Of a DNA stretch of 38,406 nucleotides, positions 16,790 to 24,160 are shown one piece after another. This DNA is from Candidatus Aphodovivens avistercoris. GTDB taxonomy: Bacteria > Actinomycetota > Coriobacteriia > Coriobacteriales > Eggerthellaceae. The translations under genes were made by a program, and so were the position numbers. How positions within the stretch are numbered: the first letter of the stretch is position 1; every line of letters starts with the position of its first letter. The stretch spans positions 1 to 38,406 of the forward strand of contig DVIW01000028.1 in NCBI GenBank assembly GCA_018710945.1, in the 5' to 3' direction. Below the pieces are notes generated by a model. That model ran no database searches, was not told where the DNA came from, and was given only the letters and a program-made list of their open reading frames with translations.

Positions 16790-18331
16790 ATGGCTACCCG
16801 TAAACCCACATCAGCGCGGCATTCGCATCGCGCCTCGTCAGCAACGCGTCGCAGCATGCAGCGCGCCTCGCAGCGCGCGGGCCGCGCCGGGCGCTCGCTG
16901 GGCGCCGGCGGGCAGATAGGCAACGTGGCCGGCATCGGCAGCGCGCCGTCGGGACGCCGCCGCCAGCGCGCGGCCGCCGCGCACGCCCGCCGCAACGCGC
17001 AGGGGGCCGCTGCGCCGCTGGGCGGCATCGGAGCGGCAGCTGGGCGCGGCGGGAGCGTCGGCGCCGGCGGCTCCGGGGGTTCCGGAGGCGCTAGCGGCGG
17101 GTTCGCCCTCACGCGGCGCCACCTCATCGCGGGCGCGGTGGGCATCGGCGCGCTGGCCGCCTTGGGCACGGGCGCGGCCCTGCTGTCGCAGCAGAGCGCC
17201 GACCAAGACGAGATAACGGTTCTGGAAGTGCCCGAAAGCGCCGTCACGTCCTCTGACGATCTGGGCGACGCCCAGCCGGTGGAAGAGAGCATGACGCGCG
17301 TCGGCAGCTTCGATTTGCCCTACGGCACGCTGCTGTGGGCGTCGGACGACCAGGTGGCGGCCTGCCTCGTTCCCGGCGAGACGGCCAACCCGCTGTGCCA
17401 GGCGGGCATCCTCTCGCTTTCCAGCGGCACGCTGACCACCGTGCTGGAAGAGGCGGTGGGCGCCGACGAGGGGTTCCAGATCTACGACGTGCGCGCCGTC
17501 TCGAGCGGTGTGGTGTGGGTCGAAGAGGACATCCTTGAAGGGCTATGGCGCGTCTACACCGCCACGCTGTCCTCCAGCGGCACCCTGGGCGCGCCCGCGC
17601 TGGCCGACGAGGGCGGCGGCGACTGGGAGACGCCCTCCATCGCGGCCACGGCTGCGCGCGCATGGTGGCAGGTCATGCCCAAGCCCGACACCGACGCCTC
17701 CACCGAATCGTCGCTCGTGAAGTCCGTCGCCTACGGCGGCTCGGACGTCCAAACCGCCTGGACTTCGGTCGGACGGCTGGCCGCACCGCCCTACGCCGCC
17801 GGGGATGCGGTCGTCATCGCGCCGCGGCTGGACGCGTCCGGCGTGTACTACAACCTCACCTGCCTCGACGCGGCCTCCGGCTCGATGCTTGACGAGCTTG
17901 TGCTGCCACAGGGCATGGCGCCGTTCGAGATAGGCTACGGCGAGACGGGCTTCATGTTCTCCTTCGACGCCATCTACGACTACGGCGACGGCATCGCGAA
18001 CCTGGGCACCTACGTGCCCGCGCAGGACGCGCGCCAGGGCGACTACAGCGCCGCGCCGTGGTTCCGCTTCAGCCGCACGCCCTCCGCCGCGCCCGCCTGG
18101 TGCGGCGGCTACCTCATGGTGAAGTCCACCACGTCGGTGTGCGGCATCGACCTGCAAGCCGGCGCGTGGTTCTCGCTCGGCGTGGAAAGCGGCACCGACG
18201 ACTACGGCGACTACCTGGCCTCTTCCGGATCGAACGACCGCGTGGTCACCTACTCCAACATCGACCACCAACCACTGAACGGCGAAGCCGTGAAGTGCTG
18301 CCGCGTCAGCGTCTGGCAGCCCGTGGGGTAA
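16790..18331 (+). CDS. Exported/anchored protein with internal Tat-like motif
   Basis: A 513-residue protein not assigned to a family. Residues 1-105 are a low-complexity stretch rich in Arg, Ala, Ser and Gly. ALTRRHLIAG at 107-116 is a twin-arginine-like motif leading into a hydrophobic segment (about 112-133). The rest, about 380 residues, is acidic, rich in Gly, Ser, Asp and Trp with regular strands, suggesting an extracytoplasmic beta-rich (perhaps propeller) domain. ATG 16790 has no clear ribosome binding site, so the true start may lie further in, which would give a more normal signal length. It is divergent from the two-component genes. Confidence 0.7.
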   Translation: MATRKPTSARHSHRASSATRRSMQRASQRAGRAGRSLGAGGQIGNVAGIGSAPSGRRRQRAAAAHARRNAQGAAAPLGGIGAAAGRGGSVGAGGSGGSGGASGGFALTRRHLIAGAVGIGALAALGTGAALLSQQSADQDEITVLEVPESAVTSSDDLGDAQPVEESMTRVGSFDLPYGTLLWASDDQVAACLVPGETANPLCQAGILSLSSGTLTTVLEEAVGADEGFQIYDVRAVSSGVVWVEEDILEGLWRVYTATLSSSGTLGAPALADEGGGDWETPSIAATAARAWWQVMPKPDTDASTESSLVKSVAYGGSDVQTAWTSVGRLAAPPYAAGDAVVIAPRLDASGVYYNLTCLDAASGSMLDELVLPQGMAPFEIGYGETGFMFSFDAIYDYGDGIANLGTYVPAQDARQGDYSAAPWFRFSRTPSAAPAWCGGYLMVKSTTSVCGIDLQAGAWFSLGVESGTDDYGDYLASSGSNDRVVTYSNIDHQPLNGEAVKCCRVSVWQPVG

Positions 18332-18448
18332 AGCGAAGGGCAAGCGCAGCGCAAGCGGACCGCTTCCCGGCAGCATCCCCGCATCGAAGCTCCCGAGCAG
18401 AACCAGCCCGCTCCGCTGCAAACCGGAGAAGGCGCACCCTTGCGCCGC

Positions 18449-19279
18449 CTATTCCCCTGCCGGAAACGACGGAGAGGCGGCATTGTACGATTCGTCGGCA
18501 TCGAGGGCGGTGATGAGGGACTCCTCCAAGCGATTCATCTTCTCGACAGCGCACGGATAGAGCAGCACGTGCACGGGCTGCTTGTACTTCACGTCCGCAT
18601 AGACATCGACGTTGCCCTTGCCGCAGATGTCTTCGTAGATGCTTTCCCCTATGTTGTCGGACTTCCCAACGTAAATGTCGCGGAAAGCCCCGTAGTCGTC
18701 TTTCTTCACCTGCGACGAATACGTGGCGATGGCGTAGCAACCGCTGTATGCCAGATACCCGTCGACTTCCTGGCCGGCGACTTTCTCCTGCATCCGCCGG
18801 TTTTCCAAGAACTGCTCGACCGACATGCGGATGCCCGCGCCATCCAGCAGCGCCCGGCGCGCTTCCCTTCGCGCCTTTTCCTCCGCACGGGCGTCCGCCT
18901 TGTTTTTGATCGCCTCGCCAACCCTGCTTCCGCGCTCCCCAACAGAGCTTGCAGCCCCTTTGACGACGCCAAAGACCTTGCCGGCGCCCTGGCTGACGGC
19001 GTTCGGGGCCTTTGCCTGCAGCGCGTCGACCGCCTGCTTCGCCACGGGCATCGCATTGGGAGCCTTGTCGAGCACCTGCTTAGCGATTGGCGCGTACTTC
19101 CTCACCTTGCTGGCGACCGCGGCGGCGGTCCCGCCTCCGGGAATGAGGGAAACGGCTATCTCGGCAATATCTATCACGGCGTTTGCCGCATTGATGTAGT
19201 CGTCCGCCGTGCGAGCCTTTGCAGACTTCACACTGATCTCATCCGAATCTGCCACGACGATCTCGGAATCTTCTGCCAT
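18449..19279 (-). CDS. Protein with divergent C-terminal GIY-YIG domain
   Basis: A 276-residue protein. Residues 28-115 are Ala/Gly/Val-rich and mildly hydrophobic (AEIAVSLIPGGGTAAAVASKV); a charged helix 125-165 follows. From 180 the sequence has the order of a GIY-YIG domain: GCYAIATY (180-187), IYVGKSDNIGESI (202-214), LEESLITAL (251-259) and SYN (264-266). The two tyrosines, Glu252 or Glu253 and Asn266 are where the fold needs them, but the arginine expected about 10 residues after the YVG tyrosine is Ser213 or its neighbours, so activity may be lost or altered. Start 19279 has AAGGGAG upstream. It is the last gene of a probable operon with the DUF4230 gene. Confidence 0.7.
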   Translation of the reverse strand: MAEDSEIVVADSDEISVKSAKARTADDYINAANAVIDIAEIAVSLIPGGGTAAAVASKVRKYAPIAKQVLDKAPNAMPVAKQAVDALQAKAPNAVSQGAGKVFGVVKGAASSVGERGSRVGEAIKNKADARAEEKARREARRALLDGAGIRMSVEQFLENRRMQEKVAGQEVDGYLAYSGCYAIATYSSQVKKDDYGAFRDIYVGKSDNIGESIYEDICGKGNVDVYADVKYKQPVHVLLYPCAVEKMNRLEESLITALDADESYNAASPSFPAGE

Positions 19280-19381
19280 TTCCCGCTCCCTTCAAAACAC
19301 GCGGAACTTTCAGCCGGCAACGGTCGATGGCGAAAGCAAACACCCGACCGTGCGGCAGAGAGCCGCCTGCATTCGTCCGAG

Positions 19382-19480
19382 CTAACCCCAGGAAAGCCAG
19401 ACGTTGTTGGCGACGGCGAACGCAACCACCACGGCTGCGGCAATCGGCACAACTGCCACCAGCTTCCCGCTAACCTTCAT
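19382..19480 (-). CDS. 32-residue membrane peptide
   Basis: ATG 19480 opens a 32-codon frame, MKVSGKLVAVV followed by a hydrophobic run PIAAAVVVAFAVA and NNVWLSWG: one membrane span with a short basic head. GAAGGGG lies 9 nt upstream, inside the end of the DUF4230 gene, which it overlaps by 11 nt, so translation is probably coupled. ATG 19489 would add three residues. Its size makes it easily missed; expression is not proven. Confidence 0.5.
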   Translation of the reverse strand: MKVSGKLVAVVPIAAAVVVAFAVANNVWLSWG

Positions 19481-20138
19481 CAGTCGCATCCCCTTCGGCA
19501 GCAGCATCCTCCCCCTGCCACTCGAACTCGACGGAATAGCTGTCGCCCAACGCAGCGAAGAACGTGTTGCGAATATCCTCCTCCGCATTTGCGCGCGCCT
19601 CTTCCAGCAAACCGCCAGCAATCGCCTCTTCCTGGCTTTTCTCAACACACGCGCGCTGAAGCGCATCGATGTCCTCCACATGGATGGGGTTGAAGATGTT
19701 GTTGCGCTCTTCTAGAACTCCGGTCTTTTCCATGTCGGGCGTGTTGGAGATGACATACGGATCGTGAAGCGAAATGGTGATGACGTTCTCTTGCGTCGAA
19801 ATCTCAGCCGACCCAAGATCCACGCCAGCTTTCAGCGTTCCTGCGTAGCGATACCAGAAGCTGTTGTCGGTGAATGGAATGTCTATCACGTCAAACAAGC
19901 GGTTGATGTCGGTCGTTTTCTCCACGAGAGAATAGTCCAGCGAAACGCTGACCAGCTCGTTCCTCTCCACCATGCGTTCGAACACGGTGGTCGCGGCAAC
20001 ACCCTCGTCATCTTTCGGATTGTAGTTCTGGAAGAACAGCACGCCGCCGATGCCGGCTAGCAGACCGACCAGCAGCCCGGCGAGAAGAAACTTCAGCCTA
20101 GCGAGCAAATCCTGCTCTGACTTCTTCCGAGCCACCAC
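19470..20138 (-). CDS. DUF4230 membrane-anchored protein
   Basis: A 222-residue protein. Residues about 17-36 (FLLAGLLVGLLAGIGGVLFF) form an N-terminal anchor. The remainder matches the DUF4230 pattern: ELVSVSLDYSLVEKTTD, FTDNSFWYRYAGTLKAGVDLG, then VITISLHDPYVI. DUF4230 proteins are widespread in gut bacteria and have no known function; the domain probably sits outside the membrane. GTG 20138 is preferred because GAGGAGG ends 6 nt before it; TTG 20144 abuts the site and GTG 20135 is possible. It is first of three minus-strand genes and divergent from an XRE regulator. Confidence 0.8.
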   Translation of the reverse strand: MVARKKSEQDLLARLKFLLAGLLVGLLAGIGGVLFFQNYNPKDDEGVAATTVFERMVERNELVSVSLDYSLVEKTTDINRLFDVIDIPFTDNSFWYRYAGTLKAGVDLGSAEISTQENVITISLHDPYVISNTPDMEKTGVLEERNNIFNPIHVEDIDALQRACVEKSQEEAIAGGLLEEARANAEEDIRNTFFAALGDSYSVEFEWQGEDAAAEGDATDEG

Positions 20139-20189
20139 CAGCAACCTCCTCGGTCTCCCCAGTATGCTCTCTACAAAGAGCCACTACAA

Positions 20190-20198
20190 ATGATAGCA
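20190..20198 (-). promoter_or_regulatory. Extended -10 for the DUF4230 gene
   Basis: TGCTATCAT on the minus strand, about 52 nt before the start. The leader begins with a small hairpin, GCTCT/AGAGC (20166-20170 and 20177-20181). The same extended -10 sequence serves metA. Confidence 0.55.
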
Positions 20199-20202
20199 AA
20201 CA

Positions 20203-20208
20203 TACACT
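20203..20208 (+). promoter_or_regulatory. -10 box of the small XRE gene
   Basis: TACACT ends 6 nt before the ATG at 20215, so transcription should begin at or next to the start codon, giving a leaderless mRNA. No ribosome binding site is present, which is consistent. Confidence 0.4.
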
Positions 20209-20214
20209 GGTCAG

Positions 20215-20430
20215 ATGGAGAACGAGCGGGAAAAGAGGAGCTTGGGCGCGCATGTCAGGGCCGTGCGGGAGGCGCAGGGCGTCTCGCAGCGCCAGCTTGC
20301 CCTGATGACGGGCACGAGCCGCTCGTATCTGTGGAAGATCGAGACGGGCGCCGCCGACGTGGGCATCGACGTCCTCTGCCGCATCGCCCGCGCGCTCGAC
20401 GCGAACGTCGCGGATTTCATCGACTTCTAG
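20215..20430 (+). CDS. Small XRE-family regulator
   Basis: A 71-residue single helix-turn-helix protein: LGAHVRAVREAQGVSQRQLALMTGTSRSYLWKIETG is the classic XRE fold, and the tail LDANVADFIDF is typical of Cro/C1-type minimal repressors. It is divergent from the DUF4230 gene with 76 bp between starts, so it probably regulates that operon and itself. No ribosome binding site; see the -10 at 20203. Confidence 0.85.
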   Translation: MENEREKRSLGAHVRAVREAQGVSQRQLALMTGTSRSYLWKIETGAADVGIDVLCRIARALDANVADFIDF

Positions 20431-20658
20431 CGCTGCGCCACCCGCCAAGCGGCAACCCGCCGCCGCGCCGGCGCATCGCCGACGCGTTCGCACGGCGCAC
20501 CCGCTGCAACGTCCACACGGAACGCCTGCCGCGCCGAAAAAACCACGCCGACCCATCACGGCTGCCCAAGCCGCACCGTGCCGCCGCATCAGCCAGCGGC
20601 CTCCCTCAGCTCGAAACCCTCCGCGCCGGCAACTTTAGCACCGCCGATTTTGCAATTC

Positions 20659-20675
20659 TTCAGTTGGCAACTGAA
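20659..20675. promoter_or_regulatory. Palindromic operator candidate, copy 1
   Basis: TTCAGTTGGCAACTGAA: perfect 8-bp arms around one base. It lies 87 nt before the helix-turn-helix gene at 20762. A candidate -10 (TACCCT, 20697-20702) lies 21 nt after it, putting the centre near -42. A 16/17 match is at 23977-23993. It is the main feature of the 331-bp gap 20431-20761. Confidence 0.75.
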
Positions 20676-20761
20676 TCCTCGCAACACGGGATGCGCTACC
20701 CTTTGGGAAGCGGCACGCGAAACCGTCCACCCGCGCCTCCGCATCGGACGATAGGAGAACT

Positions 20762-21202
20762 ATGCCCACCGAATGCCTCACCGAAGACCTGCTCAAACGA
20801 CTGCTGAACGCTTCGAGCCCCGAAGCGTACCTCGACCACGAAAGCCTGATCGACCGCACGCTGCCCGCCTACCTCTACGAGCTGCTGGACGAGCGCGGCA
20901 TCAAGCGCGCCGAGGTGGTGCGCGCCTCCGGCCTCCATCCCACGGTGGTCTACGACATCTTTGGCGGCAAGAGCCTGCCCGGCCGCGACCACGCCATCAT
21001 GCTGGCGTTCGGCCTGGGCTGCAGCGTGAAGGAGGCCCAGCGCGTGCTGCGCCTGGCCGGCGTTGCCGAGCTCTGGCCGAAAGTACGCCGCGATGCGATA
21101 ATCATCTGGTGCATCAAAGAAGGGCTCTCGCGGCAGGAGTGCGACGACAAGCTGTGGGAGTTCGGCGAAAAGACCCTGTTCGGAACGGGCCGTCTCCGCT
21201 AG
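20762..21202 (+). CDS. Helix-turn-helix protein paired with kinase
   Basis: A 146-residue protein with an XRE-like helix-turn-helix at about 37-75 (LLDERGIKRAEVVRASGLHPTVVYDIFGGK), followed by a helical region (LGCSVKEAQRVLRLAGVAELWP) and a C-terminal part rich in helix formers. AGGAG lies 6 nt before ATG 20762. It is 53 nt upstream of the kinase gene and probably co-transcribed. Inference: it is the regulator of the palindrome found at its own promoter and at that of the lipoprotein gene, and perhaps a kinase substrate. Confidence 0.8.
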   Translation: MPTECLTEDLLKRLLNASSPEAYLDHESLIDRTLPAYLYELLDERGIKRAEVVRASGLHPTVVYDIFGGKSLPGRDHAIMLAFGLGCSVKEAQRVLRLAGVAELWPKVRRDAIIIWCIKEGLSRQECDDKLWEFGEKTLFGTGRLR

Positions 21203-21255
21203 CGTCGGCACGGTCTGGCAACAACGGCTCCATAAGGAAGGCGGCTTCTCCCACC

Positions 21256-23067
21256 ATGCATGGCAACGGCACAGACGGACGGGGCGACGCCCAGGTCATG
21301 CATGCCATGAGCGTTGATGACGCCTACCACGTCGAACACGTGCTGGCCCAAGGCGTCGGGGGCGTCACCGAGCTGGTCACCATCGACGGAGCCGGGCCGT
21401 TCGTGCGCAAGAAGATACCGCGCGACCAGGCACGGCGCAGCGTGTGGGCGGCGCTTGGCGACTGCCGCAGCCCCTACCTCCCCACCGTGCGCGCCACGTA
21501 CGAGATGCCCGACGCATTCGTCATCGTGCATGACTACGTGCCCGGCGTCACGCTCGAGCAGCACGTGATGCAGCACGGCCCGCTTCTCCCCGACAACGCC
21601 GCGCGCATGGCGTCGAACGTGTGCGGCGCCGTCGGCGAGCTGCACGCGCACGGCGTCATCCACCGCGACCTCACCCCGGCCAACGTCATTCTGGCGCACG
21701 ACGGCGCTCACCTCATCGACCTGGGGATAGCCCGCATGACCCACGAAGCCGCTTCCTGCGTCACCACGCCGCTGGGCACCTGGGGCTTCGCCGCGCCCGA
21801 GCAGTTCGGCTTCGAGGGAAAGGGGACCGACGCCCGCTCCGACGTGTACTCCATCGGGCGCCTGCTAGGCTTCGCGCTGACGGGCATCCATCCCAATTCC
21901 GACGACGAACGCTATGCAACGCTACTGCGCGATCCGCGCACGGTGCCGCCTGCCCTGCGCGCCGTCATCGAGCGCGCGTGCGCCTTCGAGCCGAGCGCCC
22001 GCTTCCAAAACGTTGCGGAATTCGCCGACGCGCTGGCTGGCCGCGAAACCGACGGCGGCAGACCGGGCGGCTCCCCAACGGAGGAACCCCGCCCCATCGC
22101 CGAAACGGCGCCCATCTTCGCGCCCGACCGCAGCCCCCTGCAAGGGAGCCAGGCATCCGGCAGCGCCCCCGCGATGCCGCCAACCGCCGCCGAAGCGCAT
22201 CCCGCTCCCAGCCCAGCCGAAACAAGCGCGCACGCGTCCCGCAGATCGCCCCGCCGCAAGCGCGCCCTCGTCATCGCGCTTGCCGGCCTCTGCGCCGTCG
22301 GTGTGCTGATCGGCGGCATCGCGCTGGCCACGCAGCTTCTTCCCGCAGCCGACCCCGCGCCCACGTCCAGCTCGTCAGACGACCCGGATGCCGCAAGCGG
22401 GTCTTGGGCCGATGAGACCGCCCGCAACATCGCCAACTCAGTGCTGAACGGATCATCGTCCTCGTTGCCCGGCGCATCTTCCGCAGCGAACGTTCCCGTT
22501 CCCGAAGTGGTCGAATCCGGCTGGTCGCCCGTCTCGAACGGCTTCGTCAATTTCGTATTCGGCCTGAAAAATCCCAGCGACGACCACGCGATACGCTACC
22601 CAACCGTCAAGATCACCGGACGGGCCGCCGACGGCACCATCCTTTTCTCCACCGAGGCGGTCCTGAACTACCTCGGACCAGGCCAGACGACGTACTTCGG
22701 AAGCGTCGCCAAAAGCGAAGAGACTCCCGCAACGGTCGAGTTCACGCCGGTCGAACCAGAGGCCTACAACGTCGAAGAGTCCGTCTCCCCGCTGTCCGAG
22801 CTGTCGGTGACGAACCTGTCCGAGATACCCGGCTCCTTCGGCGCCGCAAGCTATACGGGAGAGGTGAGCGCATCGGCAGGCGAGCAGCCCTCGCTCACAT
22901 CGCGGATCGCTGTAACCGTCGTGCTGCGCGACGCCGACGGAAACCCTGTCTTCGGCATGCCGACGTTCGCTTCGCTGCCACCCGAGGGCGGCTCTTCGCC
23001 CTTCGAGGCAAGCCTCTACGACGCCCCCGACCACGCCTCCTACGACGCCTACGCGCAATATTGGTAG
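21256..23067 (+). CDS. Membrane Ser/Thr protein kinase with extracytoplasmic domain
   Basis: A 603-residue protein. The N-terminal kinase domain (about 24-262) keeps the key residues: Gly-rich loop near 33-36, Lys52 in VRKK, catalytic loop HRDLTPANV (Asp138, Asn143), DLG in place of DFG (Asp155), APEQFG and SDVYSIGRLL. A Pro/Ala-rich linker (263-330) leads to one span at about 337-361. Outside, a Ser-rich spacer is followed by an FxLYD-like beta domain (about 415-510) and a further C-terminal part. No PASTA repeats. ATG 21256 is used although AAGGAAGG is 14 nt away; ATG 21298 is an alternative. Likely role: sensing at the envelope and phosphorylating cytoplasmic targets such as its neighbour at 20762. 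Confidence 0.9.
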   Translation: MHGNGTDGRGDAQVMHAMSVDDAYHVEHVLAQGVGGVTELVTIDGAGPFVRKKIPRDQARRSVWAALGDCRSPYLPTVRATYEMPDAFVIVHDYVPGVTLEQHVMQHGPLLPDNAARMASNVCGAVGELHAHGVIHRDLTPANVILAHDGAHLIDLGIARMTHEAASCVTTPLGTWGFAAPEQFGFEGKGTDARSDVYSIGRLLGFALTGIHPNSDDERYATLLRDPRTVPPALRAVIERACAFEPSARFQNVAEFADALAGRETDGGRPGGSPTEEPRPIAETAPIFAPDRSPLQGSQASGSAPAMPPTAAEAHPAPSPAETSAHASRRSPRRKRALVIALAGLCAVGVLIGGIALATQLLPAADPAPTSSSSDDPDAASGSWADETARNIANSVLNGSSSSLPGASSAANVPVPEVVESGWSPVSNGFVNFVFGLKNPSDDHAIRYPTVKITGRAADGTILFSTEAVLNYLGPGQTTYFGSVAKSEETPATVEFTPVEPEAYNVEESVSPLSELSVTNLSEIPGSFGAASYTGEVSASAGEQPSLTSRIAVTVVLRDADGNPVFGMPTFASLPPEGGSSPFEASLYDAPDHASYDAYAQYW

Positions 23068-23089
23068 GAGCGGTAGAAACGGTGAAGGA

Positions 23090-23118
23090 GCTGGCCCGCG
23101 CTCGAAGCGCGAGCCAGC
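23090..23118. terminator. Hairpin between convergent kinase and lipoprotein genes
   Basis: GCTGGC-C-CGCGCT, loop CGA, AGCGCG-A-GCCAGC: 12 pairs with one mismatch. No T-tract on either strand, so terminator activity is uncertain. Confidence 0.5.
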
Positions 23119-23127
23119 AGGCAGGGC

Positions 23128-23892
23128 TTACTCCTTGTCGAGACGCAGGATCTCGTCGATGTCGTATTCCCTGTTGTAGAAAGCGCTGTTGACGTCGTAC
23201 CACTCATCGTATACGTCGGACTTCCCATCGTACCAGGCATCATAGATGTCCAAGCGGTAATCGTACCAGTCATCGTAGCAATCGCTTCTCACGTCGTACC
23301 AATCTGAATACGGCACTGTGTCGTATGCGTCTTTGAGCACGCTGTCGTAATACGTGTCGTACACCAGCTCGAACTGATCCTCGTAAACCGTGTCGTAGTA
23401 GTCGGAGAACGCGTCGTCGTACACGACGTCGTAGAAGTCGTCCATCGCGTCGTCAAGCGCGTCATAGTCTTCCGCACCATAGGTGGACACGATCATCCGG
23501 TAGTAGCTTCTGCCGTTCTCGATGGTGCGCGCCATCAAGGACTCAGTTTCACTCAACGAAAGGTCGTACCAGCTCAAAAGCGCATCGCTGTTCGCCACGT
23601 AACCATCGTAGGTATCGCCAAGGGAGGCGAACGCAGCATCCAGCTCGGTTTGCAGCTTCTCGCTTGTCGCCGAGAAGTCGCCCTCTATGACGGCGATCAT
23701 CTCTTCAGGCGTTCCCGCAGTCGAGGCCAGCTGCCCCGACGACGCTTCCTCTGTCTGTGCAGCACCAGCCGACGCACCGCCAGCACCCGCACCCTCCGTC
23801 GAACCCCCCGTTGCCGACGTCGAACACGCCGCAAGCGTCAGCGCAAGGCAGGCGCCGCATGCGGCAAGCGCAAGTCTCTTCTCCAGCAGCAT
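23128..23892 (-). CDS. Lipoprotein with Tyr-Asp 12- and 11-residue repeats
   Basis: A 254-residue protein. Residues 1-23 are a lipoprotein signal ending LTLAAC, with Cys23 the lipid site; a Gly/Ala/Ser/Glu spacer follows to about 60. Residues 61-150 look helical. From 154 there are YD-starting repeats: period 12 at Tyr154, 166, 178 and 190, then period 11 at Tyr195, 206, 217, 228 and 239 with consensus YDxWYDxxSDx. Eleven-residue periodicity suits long helices. The protein is strongly acidic. ATG 23892 has GAGAGGGA upstream. It converges on the kinase gene and shares its locus's palindrome. No known family recognised. Confidence 0.85.
   Translation of the reverse strand: MLLEKRLALAACGACLALTLAACSTSATGGSTEGAGAGGASAGAAQTEEASSGQLASTAGTPEEMIAVIEGDFSATSEKLQTELDAAFASLGDTYDGYVANSDALLSWYDLSLSETESLMARTIENGRSYYRMIVSTYGAEDYDALDDAMDDFYDVVYDDAFSDYYDTVYEDQFELVYDTYYDSVLKDAYDTVPYSDWYDVRSDCYDDWYDYRLDIYDAWYDGKSDVYDEWYDVNSAFYNREYDIDEILRLDKE
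23161..23433 (-). repeat. Tandem Tyr-Asp repeat region in the lipoprotein gene
   Basis: Codes residues 154-244: three to four 36-nt units then four to five 33-nt units. The protein repeats are clear; the DNA copies have diverged, so the array is old rather than freshly amplified. Confidence 0.8.
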
Positions 23893-23949
23893 CTTCCCAT
23901 CCCTCTCTTTCGCTCTTGCTTTGCCCAGCCCTTTGGCCGGCCTGAAACG

Positions 23950-23955
23950 ATTGTG
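23950..23955 (-). promoter_or_regulatory. Candidate -10 of the lipoprotein gene
   Basis: CACAAT on the minus strand, 58 nt before the start codon and 21 nt after the palindrome at 23977-23993, the same spacing as at copy 1. Confidence 0.4.
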
Positions 23956-23976
23956 GAGATGGTCCGTAGCCATTTC

Positions 23977-23993
23977 ATCAGTTGCCAACTGAA
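23977..23993. promoter_or_regulatory. Palindromic operator candidate, copy 2
   Basis: Read on the minus strand this is TTCAGTTGGCAACTGAT, 16 of 17 identical to copy 1 with the same central base. Its centre is about 42 nt before the expected transcription start of the lipoprotein gene, a typical activator position. Confidence 0.75.
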
Positions 23994-24070
23994 TTTCCCT
24001 CGCTGCGCAGCTGTATCGGACTACGGGGAAGAAACATCGGCAAAACCTTTTCACCTACCGGAATGCCCTC

Positions 24071-24111
24071 AACAACGAAAAGCCCGTGCGGCTCGTTGTC
24101 CGCACGGGCTT
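24071..24111 (-). terminator. Terminator after the EF-G-like gene
   Basis: AAGCCCGTGCGG (24080-24091) and CCGCACGGGCTT (24100-24111) form a perfect 12-bp stem; the minus strand continues TTTCGTTGTT. Confidence 0.92.
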
Positions 24112-24160
24112 CGTTGCGCTCGCTGCGCTCACCGCGCCCGGAGGCGCAGGCCGTTCACGC

